Both the position numbers and the translations under genes were made by a program. Shown one piece after another: positions 31,344-40,177 of a DNA stretch of 64,000 nt. The number at the start of each line of letters is the position of its first letter. Positions within the stretch are counted from its first letter, which is position 1. The notes under the pieces are model-generated. The model had not been told where the DNA came from. It made no database searches and saw only the letters and a list, made by a program, of their open reading frames with translations. This stretch comes from Odoribacter sp. OttesenSCG-928-L07 (GTDB lineage Bacteria; Bacteroidota; Bacteroidia; Bacteroidales; BM520): assembly GCA_030265965.1 (NCBI GenBank), contig JAJDHA010000001.1, forward strand, positions 1-64,000, read 5' to 3'.

Positions 31344-32954
31344 TTATTCAATACCATATCCCAATTCTTTAAACACTTTAATCAATTCCAGTTTCGATTG
31401 TTCTTCGGCTTGCAACAATTCTTTAAACTCGGCTTGTAATGTTTTCATCTTTTCGTCGAAGTCGATATTCTCATCACGATTCTTAAAAGCAATGTATTTG
31501 CTCGGAACTAAGGAAAAATCTTTTGCTTCTACTTCTTCATGCGAAGCTGAATAGCAATATTCAGGGATATTGAAAACTTCACGTTGAGACGCACGGCCGT
31601 GTTGAGACGCACGGCCGTGCGTCTCTATCGTAGCGGTCTGCCAATCGTGATAGGTTGCTGCAACCCGTCTGATATCTTCTATTGAAAATTGAGTAAACTT
31701 CTTCTCAAAGGGTTCGCCCATTTGGCGCAGGTCCATAAACAAGATTTCGCCTTTGCGGTGGCGATAGTTGCGGATTTCATCGCCTACCTGTACGGTTCGT
31801 TGGGTCTTATTTCGGTTCAATATCCAAAGTGTAACGCTAATATCGGTTGTATAAAACATATTTCGAGGCAAAACCAAAATCGCTTCCACCAAATCATTTT
31901 CAATCAGTTTTCGGCGAATTTTATATTCTTCACCTCCACCGCTTAATGCACCATTGGCAAGAATAAAACCTGCTACGCCGTTTTCAGAAAGTTTGCTTGC
32001 CATATTGAGAATCCAGCCGTAATTGGCATTGCTTTTGGGCGGCACATCGTAGCCACGCCAACGCGGATCGTCAATCAGTTCATCTTCGGCTCGCCAGTCT
32101 TTTTGGTTGAATGGCGGATTTGCCATAATGTAATCGGCTTTCAGGTCTTTGTGTTGGTCGTCTGAAAACGTATTGGCGGCTTTCGCTCCCAAATTGGCGG
32201 AAATACCCCGAATGGCAAGATTCATTTTTGCCAGTTTATAGGTGGTATTGGTGTATTCCTGTCCGTAAATGGAAACTTCGCGTTTGTTACCGTGATGACT
32301 TTCGATAAATTTAATGGATTGTACAAACATGCCACCTGAACCGCAAGCAGGATCGTAAATGATACCCTTGTAAGGTTCAATCATTTCGGCAATCAGGTTT
32401 ACAATACTTTTGGGCGTATAAAACTCTCCTTTCCCTTTTCCTTCCGCTAAAGCGAATTTTGAAAGGAAGTATTCATATACACGTCCAACAATATCCTGCT
32501 CTTTATCTTTTAGGGTGTTTATCTCACTGATTTCATCAATCAACGAAGCCAGTTTGGATGATTCCAAACCTAAGCGAGAGAAATAATTATCGGGTAATGC
32601 CCCTTTCAGGCTTTTGTTGTTTTTCTCTATGGTATGGAGAGCAGTGTCGATAATCAGAGCCAAATCGTCTTGTTTGGCTTTTTCTTTGATGTAATTCCAA
32701 CGTGATATTTCTTCGAGAAAAAACACATTGCTCATGTTGTAGAATTCGGGCATCTCTACGTACTTCTCTTTTCCGTCGGCAATGAGCTTAGATCTGTGTT
32801 CCTCGAACTTATCACTGACAAATTTCAGGAATATCAACCCCAACACCACATGTTTGTATTCCGAAGGCTCAACACTTCCACGCAATTTGTTTGCCGACTC
32901 CCACAGACTTACCTCTATTGGTTTTTCTTGTTTTTCATTTGCTTTTTTAGCCAT
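31344..32954 (-). CDS. hsdM: Type I restriction methyltransferase subunit M
   Basis: GEFYTPKSIVNLI, YDPACGSGGMFVQS, ADYIMANPPFNQKDW. Confidence 0.96.
   Translation of the reverse strand: MAKKANEKQEKPIEVSLWESANKLRGSVEPSEYKHVVLGLIFLKFVSDKFEEHRSKLIADGKEKYVEMPEFYNMSNVFFLEEISRWNYIKEKAKQDDLALIIDTALHTIEKNNKSLKGALPDNYFSRLGLESSKLASLIDEISEINTLKDKEQDIVGRVYEYFLSKFALAEGKGKGEFYTPKSIVNLIAEMIEPYKGIIYDPACGSGGMFVQSIKFIESHHGNKREVSIYGQEYTNTTYKLAKMNLAIRGISANLGAKAANTFSDDQHKDLKADYIMANPPFNQKDWRAEDELIDDPRWRGYDVPPKSNANYGWILNMASKLSENGVAGFILANGALSGGGEEYKIRRKLIENDLVEAILVLPRNMFYTTDISVTLWILNRNKTQRTVQVGDEIRNYRHRKGEILFMDLRQMGEPFEKKFTQFSIEDIRRVAATYHDWQTATIETHGRASQHGRASQREVFNIPEYCYSASHEEVEAKDFSLVPSKYIAFKNRDENIDFDEKMKTLQAEFKELLQAEEQSKLELIKVFKELGYGIE
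31584..31625. repeat. 18-bp tandem duplication ending in a 22-bp perfect palindrome, in frame within hsdM
   Basis: TTGAGACGCACGGCCGTG at 31584-31601 and 31602-31619; GAGACGCACGGCCGTGCGTCTC at 31604-31625. Confidence 0.9.
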
Positions 32955-33148
32955 TTCTCACATCTATTCTTTATGATCAAAAAAATATACTAATTTACAA
33001 TCTTATAACAATAATATTAAAGTTTCCACGAGAGACTGATATTACTATTGCAAGCTGAATAATGAATTTAATTCGGCACCAAAGGTAAGAAATTTTATTG
33101 AATTTTTAAGCATTGCTCCTATTTTACATTGTGTCAAAAACAATTTTC

Positions 33149-33164
33149 AACTTTCAACCCTCAA
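33149..33164. repeat. right copy of 16-bp inverted repeat flanking the RM island
   Basis: AACTTTCAACCCTCAA = reverse complement of 22037-22052. Confidence 0.8.
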
Positions 33165-33181
33165 TTTTCAATTAAATAAAC

Positions 33182-33189
33182 TATCTTTG
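33182..33189 (+). promoter_or_regulatory. -7 box upstream of prs
   Basis: TATCTTTG 15 nt before the prs ATG. Confidence 0.5.
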
Positions 33190-33203
33190 CAAAAAATTTT
33201 TCG

Positions 33204-34136
33204 ATGTCAAAAAATGTAAATATTTTTGCGGGTCGTTCTTCCGAGTATCTTGGCAGACAAATAGCTGAAAAGTATGGTACTACTTTAGGCAATGTAATTT
33301 TTGATGTTTTTTCTGATGGCGAATTTAAGCCTTCATTTGAACAAAACATTAGAGGAAATTCTGTGTATATTGTTCAATCTACTTTTCCACCAGCTGATAA
33401 TTTGTTGGAATTGTTAATGCTTGTTGATGCTGCTCGTAGAGCTTCTGCAAAACATATAGTAGCTATCATTCCTTATTTCGGTTATGCTCGTCAAGATAGA
33501 AAAGATCAACCGCGAGTTCCTATTACATCAAAACTTATAGCAAATCTTCTTACAGCTTCTGGGCTTGATCGTTTGGTTACTTTAGATTTACATGCCGATC
33601 AAATTCAAGGTTTTTTTGATATCCCTGTTGACCATTTATATGCGTCTTCTGTTTTTGTTCCGATTATTAAAGATTTAGGGCTTGAAGATATTACATTTGC
33701 TTCGCCTGATGCAGGTGGAACAAAAAGAGCAGCTTCTTATGCAAAAGCTTTCGGTACCGACTTTGTAATGTGTTACAAACAAAGATCTAAACCAAATGAA
33801 ATTGAAAAAATGGCTCTTATCGGAAACGTGAAAAATAGACACGTTTTACTTTTAGACGATATGATTGATACCGGAGGAACTATTACAAAAGCAGCAAAAT
33901 TAATCAAGAGCAAAGGGGCAAAAAGCGTTATGGCTTTTGCAACTCACGCTGTTTTATCCGGAAATGCATATAAGAGTATCGAAAAATCTGTTTTTAACAA
34001 AATATTCTTAACGGATTCAATTCCTTTAAGGGAAAATTCTTCTAAAATAGAAATTGTACCAACTGCGGATTTATTCGCACAGGTCATACATAAAATTGAA
34101 AATTGCGAATCAGTAAGTTCACTGTTCGAATTCTAA
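33204..34136 (+). CDS. prs: ribose-phosphate pyrophosphokinase
   Basis: IIPYFGYARQDRKDQPRVPITSKLIANLLTASG, TLDLHADQIQGFFDIPVDHLYA, LLDDMIDTGGTI. Confidence 0.97.
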   Translation: MSKNVNIFAGRSSEYLGRQIAEKYGTTLGNVIFDVFSDGEFKPSFEQNIRGNSVYIVQSTFPPADNLLELLMLVDAARRASAKHIVAIIPYFGYARQDRKDQPRVPITSKLIANLLTASGLDRLVTLDLHADQIQGFFDIPVDHLYASSVFVPIIKDLGLEDITFASPDAGGTKRAASYAKAFGTDFVMCYKQRSKPNEIEKMALIGNVKNRHVLLLDDMIDTGGTITKAAKLIKSKGAKSVMAFATHAVLSGNAYKSIEKSVFNKIFLTDSIPLRENSSKIEIVPTADLFAQVIHKIENCESVSSLFEF

Positions 34137-34165
34137 TAAATATTTATTAATAAAAATTTAAAATT

Positions 34166-34753
34166 ATGAAAAGTATCTCATTGAGCGGTTCTTTAAGAAA
34201 GAACGTAGGGAAAAAAGATTCAAGACAAATTAGAAAAGATGAAATGATTCCTGCTGTTATTTACGGTGGAAATGAACAATATCAAATCATCCTTTCTGAA
34301 AAAGAGTTTGGAAAAGTTATTTTTACACCTGAAACTTACATTGTTAATGTAAATATTGACGGTAAAACTGTACAAACTATTCTTAAGGATATTCAATATC
34401 ATCCTGTAAGTGATAGAGTTCTACACGCTGACCTCTATGAAATTAGCGAAACTAAACCTTTTACTGTTTCTTTACCGATTATTTTAACCGGTACTTCAAA
34501 AGGTGTTTTGCGCGGTGGTAAATTACAACAAAGAATGCGTAAAATTCGCGTTAACGGATTATTACACAACATTCCCGATTGTATCGAAATCGACATTACA
34601 GACCTCGATGCCGGCTCTCCAATAAGAATTGAAGATGTTGATGTTAAGTATGAAAATCTTAAATTCGTCGATTCTAAACGTAATGTCATTGTTGATATTA
34701 AATCTTCTCGTTCTATGACTTCAGACGAAGAAGGTGCAGAAGAAGAAAAATAA
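34166..34753 (+). CDS. rplY: 50S ribosomal protein L25/general stress protein Ctc
   Basis: SGSLRKNVGKKDSRQIRKDEMIPAVIYGG, HADLYEI, acidic C-terminus. Confidence 0.95.
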   Translation: MKSISLSGSLRKNVGKKDSRQIRKDEMIPAVIYGGNEQYQIILSEKEFGKVIFTPETYIVNVNIDGKTVQTILKDIQYHPVSDRVLHADLYEISETKPFTVSLPIILTGTSKGVLRGGKLQQRMRKIRVNGLLHNIPDCIEIDITDLDAGSPIRIEDVDVKYENLKFVDSKRNVIVDIKSSRSMTSDEEGAEEEK

Positions 34754-34775
34754 GATTCTTAATTATATGTATAAT

Positions 34776-34807
34776 AAAAAAGCTGCCCGATTGGAGCAGC
34801 TTTTTTT
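34776..34807 (+). terminator. intrinsic terminator after rplY
   Basis: AAAAAAGCTGC...GCAGCTTTTTTT. Confidence 0.8.
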
Positions 34808-35069
34808 ATAAAAAAACTTGAAGCTTATATCAAATATGTTTTCTATTGATATGAATTCCTTGCAGGAATTTGAGTTTGTGCTTGCGCGTTGCCAATTGTT
34901 TTTTTTAATAATTTATAATAGCACATCGAAATAAGATTTAGCCCAATTCACCTTTAACATAATGTAGCTGTTTGTATTATTAACATTATTTATGCAAATA
35001 ATTGAAATGAAAACTATAGAGATATTATTGTGAGAATAATACGGACTTAATCTATCATCATATTAATGA

Positions 35070-35657
35070 CTACTGCAAAACCTGATTTATCTGTTCTGTA
35101 ACTGTTGTAATAAACTCTTTATAATCTTTAGGATTATGTCTATTATGATAAAATAATAACATTCCTGCAACACAATAATTCAACTGTTTTTTTAATACTT
35201 CTGCTTGTTCAGCTGAAAACACTTTTTTCTTCACGCAATATGCAAAGTCATCCTTACATAAATCATTAAGAGAATTATATATCAGATCGCAAATCTGTTC
35301 TTTATTTCCTATGTTTCCCATTCGCTCTAAGAAAAATAATTCGTATGCCCCGGGATATTCAAGGAAATATTTAACGTATAAAACAGAAATATCGCGTATC
35401 CTTTCTTTTCCTTGAATAGAATTTTCTACTCGCTCAGAGATAAAATCATTGCATTCTTCTACAAAAACCTTCACACTTTCAAAAATTAATTCATTTAAAT
35501 CTTTGAAATAATTGTATAAACTTGCAAAAGAATAACCGGCATTGTCTGCCACACTTCGTACATTAACGCTTCTTAATCCTTCTGTCTTCAATAAGTTAAC
35601 AGTAGAGTCGATGAAATATTTTTTTACTCTCTGTTCTTGAATTTCTTTTTTGTTCAT
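35070..35657 (-). CDS. TetR/AcrR family transcriptional regulator
   Basis: N-terminal HTH LKTEGLRSVNVRSVADNAGYSFASLYNYFKDLNELIFE. Confidence 0.9.
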   Translation of the reverse strand: MNKKEIQEQRVKKYFIDSTVNLLKTEGLRSVNVRSVADNAGYSFASLYNYFKDLNELIFESVKVFVEECNDFISERVENSIQGKERIRDISVLYVKYFLEYPGAYELFFLERMGNIGNKEQICDLIYNSLNDLCKDDFAYCVKKKVFSAEQAEVLKKQLNYCVAGMLLFYHNRHNPKDYKEFITTVTEQINQVLQ

Positions 35658-35686
35658 TTTAACCTCGTTTAATTATTTTAATCGTG

Positions 35687-35717
35687 CAAAGATAATGAAC
35701 ATTGTTCAATTTTGCAA
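35687..35717 (-). promoter_or_regulatory. promoter of the TetR gene with palindromic operator candidate in the spacer
   Basis: Minus strand TTG (35717-35715)-N20-TATCTTTG (35694-35687); palindrome TGAACATTGTTCA 35696-35708 in the spacer. Confidence 0.7.
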
Positions 35718-35861
35718 ATATTTTTTTCAACAATAATATTTTGCTATTTTCGCGTTTTAAATATTTAATATGTCTCAAATGAATTAATATTGGTTTTAAT
35801 TCATGTTTCGTCATTAAATAATATTATAAGTATTAACAACATAAATTTGATTTCTAATAAA

Positions 35862-36878
35862 ATGTTTAAAAAATTTCTAACAATAAATATCCTGATTTTT
35901 TATTATTGTTCCACACTTTTTTCGCAAAATTTAATTCAAGATAACAATTTTGAGAATTTTGATGAAAATACAATCACTGCTAATGTAGAAATTCCAATCG
36001 ATTCTATTGTTAAAGTTTCGCCGGAAGATGTTCTTTACGAAAAAATTGCAATTGATACTATCGACAGCAAGGATAAATTTATCAAGATAATTCTTTTCGA
36101 TGATCATACATGGAATTACCTTGATTTGCATAAGCCTCAAATTTCGGAAGATATTTTGACTTATTATTGGGATTCCGAAAAAATACATTCTTATAAGGAA
36201 TTAGACATTAAAACTTTGCCTGATGAAATTCCAATTGCTTTAATCGATTCGTTAAGCGGATTTTGTTCGCCTTTTGTTGCAAAAGTTAGTTCACCATACT
36301 GTTTCAGAGGTAAACGCGAACATAATGGAGTTGATCTTAAAGTACAAATCGGAGATACCATTAGAGCTGCATTTGATGGCAAAGTAAGAATAGCAAAAGC
36401 TTCAAGATATACTGGTGGCTATGGTAATTTAGTTGTAATAAGGCATACAAACGGACTCGAAACATATTACGGACATTTGTCTAAAATAATTGTTGAAGAA
36501 GATGAATATGTTAAAGCTGGTGAAGTAATAGGATTGGGCGGCTCATCTGGGCGAAGTACAGGCTCTCATCTTCATTTTGAAACACGCTATTGTGGGCAAT
36601 CTTTCGATCCTCAAAGAATAATCGACTTTGAAACGGGTTCACTAAAAAGTTTTTCCATAGTTTTGAAAAAACATTATTTCAGCATCTACTCCAATCACAA
36701 GCAAACTGATGAACAATCACTTGCCGCATCTCAACGTATTGTACACACTATTCGATCAGGTGATACGTTAAGTGGATTGGCTTCAAAATACGGAACCACC
36801 ATTGATAAAATTTGCAAATTGAATAATATTTCTAAGTCAACGACTTTAAGAATTGGAAATAAGTTAATTGTAAGATAA
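35862..36878 (+). CDS. M23 family metallopeptidase with C-terminal LysM
   Basis: REHNGVDLKVQIGDTI, YYGHLSKI, GSHLHFETR; LysM HTIRSGDTLSGLASKYGTTIDKICKLNNI. Start trimmed from 35790 to the signal-peptide ATG. Confidence 0.92.
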   Translation: MFKKFLTINILIFYYCSTLFSQNLIQDNNFENFDENTITANVEIPIDSIVKVSPEDVLYEKIAIDTIDSKDKFIKIILFDDHTWNYLDLHKPQISEDILTYYWDSEKIHSYKELDIKTLPDEIPIALIDSLSGFCSPFVAKVSSPYCFRGKREHNGVDLKVQIGDTIRAAFDGKVRIAKASRYTGGYGNLVVIRHTNGLETYYGHLSKIIVEEDEYVKAGEVIGLGGSSGRSTGSHLHFETRYCGQSFDPQRIIDFETGSLKSFSIVLKKHYFSIYSNHKQTDEQSLAASQRIVHTIRSGDTLSGLASKYGTTIDKICKLNNISKSTTLRIGNKLIVR

Positions 36879-36983
36879 CCTTAGTTGATATTGAAGAGGG
36901 TAGGAGAAATAAAATATCCCCATAATTAGGGATGCTTCTTTACGTTTTTCTTTAGTACTTTTGCAAATTAGAGTTTTGCAAAA

Positions 36984-39461
36984 ATGGATGAAAAAAAATA
37001 CGTTTCTTTAGCTGATATTTCTACAAAGAGTTCTTGTGTGGTGATTAGTGTTCATGGGCACGGCGGATTTCGTCATCGTGTTATGGAACTTGGCTTTGTA
37101 AAAGGTGTAGAAGTTACAGTAGTAAAAAACGCACCATTACTTGACCCTATTGAATATGAGGTTATGAATACTCATGTATCTTTACGAAGAAGTGAAGCGG
37201 AACGTATCGAAGTTGTCGAATTGCAAGATTCAACAAAAGATGAAGTCAATTACAACGGACTCATTATTGAAGATATTGAAAAGAAAATAAAGGAAAAAAC
37301 AAAAACAATTTCTGTTGCTCTCGTAGGTAATCCTAACAGCGGCAAAACCTCATTCTTCAATCACGCTACAGGATTGCGCGAAAAAGTTGGTAATTATAGC
37401 GGCGTTACAGTTGAGTCGAAAGTTGGAACTTTCTATTGGAATGGCTATACAATTAATATGATTGATTTGCCCGGAACGTATTCTACAACGGAATTTACTC
37501 AAGAAGAGGTTTTTGTTCGAGAATATATTTCAAAAGATCTTCCTGATGTTGTGCTTAATATTGTAAATGCTTCTAACCTGGAAAGAAGCATGTTTCTTAC
37601 CACTCAACTTATTGACATGAATGTCAGAATGGTGATGGCTTTAAACATGTACGACGAACTGGAAAAAAGCGGTGCATCGGTTGACTACGTAAATCTTGGT
37701 AATATGCTCGGATTTCCGATCGTTCCTACTGTCTCAACAAAAGGAAAAGGAATTGATAATGTGTTGAAATGTATTGTTGATGTTTATGAAGATAAAAAAG
37801 GTATTTCAAAGCACATTCATATAAATTTTGGAAACGATATAGAAGAAGCCTTAACCGATATTAAATCTAAATTAGCAATTAATCAAGATGAAGTAAATAT
37901 TTTCCCGCTTAGATTTGTGGCTCTGAAAATCCTTGAAAATGACTCAATTACAAAAACTGAAATTGAAAAATTTGATAACAGTAACGAAATATTAAAAGTT
38001 GCTACAGATTACAGAGAAAAAATTGAAAAATCTTACAAAGAAGATATTGATTCAATTATTACTAATGCAAGATTCGGTTTTATTAGAGGTGCGTTGAAAG
38101 AAACTTTTAAATCGGGTGTTAATCCGAAAAAAAGATTGGCTTATTCATTAGATGTTGTTCTAACCAACAAATGGCTTGGATTTCCTGTCTTGTTCCTATT
38201 CTTATGGATAATGTTCCAAACTACTTTTACTCTTGGAGCTTATCCTCAAGCATGGATAGAATCAGGAATAAATTGGCTCGGCGATTTAGTGTCAAGGAAT
38301 CTTCGCACTGGAATAATTAATGATCTTATTGTTAATGGTATCATTCAAGGTGTTGGCGGTGTTCTCGTTTTCTTGCCTAATATCTTGATTCTCTTCTGGT
38401 TTATTTCTGTCCTGGAAGATAGCGGATACATGTCGCGTGCAGCATTTATTATGGATAAACTTATGCATAGAATAGGTTTACACGGAAAATCTTTTATTCC
38501 TTTTCTTATTGGCTTTGGCTGTTCTGTTCCGGCAATAATGGCAACAAGAACATTGGAAAATAAAAAAGACAGAATTATTACAATGCTTGCAATTCCGTTT
38601 ATGTCGTGTTCGGCAAGACTACCTGTTTATATTCTTTTTGTTTCTGCATTCTTCGCTAAACACAAAGGCTTAGTAATGCTAAGCTTATATCTTATCGGAA
38701 TAATGTTTGGAATATTAACAGCATTAATCTTAAAGAAAACTGTTTTTAAAAACGTATCAGATGAGTTTGTAATAGAACTTCCACCATATAGAGTTCCAAC
38801 TTTAAAAAATTCACTCATTCACATGTGGGATAAAAGCGTCCAATATATAAAAAAGATAGGTTCTGTAATTTTGTTGGCTTCTATTATTATTTGGGCTCTG
38901 CAATATTTTCCACAAGAAAATAAACAAACAAAAATTCTTGCAATGCAAATAGAAATGGTGGAAGATAGTTTGGACGATACTTTTGATAATAAGGAAGAAA
39001 TATTATCAAAACTGGAACTTGAAAAACTTTCTGCTCAACGCGAACATTCATATATCGGGCAAATAGGTCATTTTATTGAGCCTGCTGTACGACCATTGGG
39101 CTTTGATTGGAGAATGGGAGTAAGTATTTTAACCGGTTTTGCTGCAAAAGAAATTATTGTGTCATCATTGGGAATATTATATCAGGCTGAGTCAGAAGCC
39201 GATGAATCTTCAGAAAAATTAATAACAACATTGCAGAATGTTGAATATACCTCCGGACCAAAAGTCGGGGAGAAAGTATTCTCTCCTTTAGTTGCTTATG
39301 CATTTATGCTGTTTGTTCTGCTGTATTTTCCATGTTTTGCAACACTCGTAACAATACGAAAAGAAGCCGGACTGAAATGGGCGGCTTTCTCAATGGTTTA
39401 TACAACATTAATTGCCTGGATAGTATCTTTTACTGTCTATCAGATAGGCATGCTGTTTTAA
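36984..39461 (+). CDS. feoB: ferrous iron transporter, FeoA-FeoB fusion
   Basis: N-terminal FeoA-like domain (MELGFVKGVEVTVVKNAPLLDPIEYEVMNTHVSLRRSEAERIEV), then VALVGNPNSGKTSFFN, NYSGVTVESK, DLPGTYS, multi-TM FeoB. Confidence 0.96.
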   Translation: MDEKKYVSLADISTKSSCVVISVHGHGGFRHRVMELGFVKGVEVTVVKNAPLLDPIEYEVMNTHVSLRRSEAERIEVVELQDSTKDEVNYNGLIIEDIEKKIKEKTKTISVALVGNPNSGKTSFFNHATGLREKVGNYSGVTVESKVGTFYWNGYTINMIDLPGTYSTTEFTQEEVFVREYISKDLPDVVLNIVNASNLERSMFLTTQLIDMNVRMVMALNMYDELEKSGASVDYVNLGNMLGFPIVPTVSTKGKGIDNVLKCIVDVYEDKKGISKHIHINFGNDIEEALTDIKSKLAINQDEVNIFPLRFVALKILENDSITKTEIEKFDNSNEILKVATDYREKIEKSYKEDIDSIITNARFGFIRGALKETFKSGVNPKKRLAYSLDVVLTNKWLGFPVLFLFLWIMFQTTFTLGAYPQAWIESGINWLGDLVSRNLRTGIINDLIVNGIIQGVGGVLVFLPNILILFWFISVLEDSGYMSRAAFIMDKLMHRIGLHGKSFIPFLIGFGCSVPAIMATRTLENKKDRIITMLAIPFMSCSARLPVYILFVSAFFAKHKGLVMLSLYLIGIMFGILTALILKKTVFKNVSDEFVIELPPYRVPTLKNSLIHMWDKSVQYIKKIGSVILLASIIIWALQYFPQENKQTKILAMQIEMVEDSLDDTFDNKEEILSKLELEKLSAQREHSYIGQIGHFIEPAVRPLGFDWRMGVSILTGFAAKEIIVSSLGILYQAESEADESSEKLITTLQNVEYTSGPKVGEKVFSPLVAYAFMLFVLLYFPCFATLVTIRKEAGLKWAAFSMVYTTLIAWIVSFTVYQIGMLF

Positions 39462-39473
39462 TTGATATATTTC

Positions 39474-40082
39474 ATGATTAAGAAGATCTCTATTCTAATA
39501 ATTTTATTTTTATTTTCATTGCAGATATTTTCTCAAGAGTTAGGTAACAAGATGAGATATAGCGGTTATGCCGGAGGAATGATGATAAATACAGGGTACC
39601 TTTTTGGGGGTAACTACACTTTGAATGGCAATTCGGGATCAATTAACGGAGTTCCTTTCGGAATTGGAGGCGCAATGAAGTTTTGTTTCGGGAAACATCT
39701 TCGTGTCGGATTCGAAGGATATACAACAACTTTATCATACAATGATAACGGAAGCTCAGTTAGTCTCGGTTGGGGCGGTGTTCTTGCCGATTGTAAATGG
39801 GATTTTGAAAAGATAACTTTATTTGTCGGAATAACTTTCGGTGGCGGTAGTTATAAGCATATTCTTAATACAGAAATTCAATATAATCAAGAAAATACAT
39901 ATTATTTGAGAAAAACTCCTGTGATGGTCGGAGTTCCATTCATTGGAATAGAATACGCCCCAACAAAAAGAATGCGCCTGACAGCAAAAATTGATATGGT
40001 TACATATCTTTCTCCTTGGAAAAATGATTTTGTAAACGGACCAAGACTTTATTTGGGGTTTTTGTTTGCTCGAAAAAAATAA
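39474..40082 (+). CDS. outer-membrane beta-barrel-like hypothetical protein
   Basis: Signal peptide MIKKISILIILFLFSLQIFSQ, glycine-rich barrel-like sequence. Track start 39462 is a TTG; ATG 39474 preferred. Confidence 0.65.
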   Translation: MIKKISILIILFLFSLQIFSQELGNKMRYSGYAGGMMINTGYLFGGNYTLNGNSGSINGVPFGIGGAMKFCFGKHLRVGFEGYTTTLSYNDNGSSVSLGWGGVLADCKWDFEKITLFVGITFGGGSYKHILNTEIQYNQENTYYLRKTPVMVGVPFIGIEYAPTKRMRLTAKIDMVTYLSPWKNDFVNGPRLYLGFLFARKK

Positions 40083-40177
40083 TTGAAAATAGGAGCATTA
40101 TATATGACTCACAATACAACAACATAATATAAAATAGAAAATTTAAGGTTATCTTTGTGCATCCAAATGCAATTAAT

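Noticed and set aside
22000-33200. RM island as an IS-mediated or integrase-mediated element
   Set aside because: No transposase, integrase or tRNA attachment site found; only the 16-bp inverted repeat supports mobility
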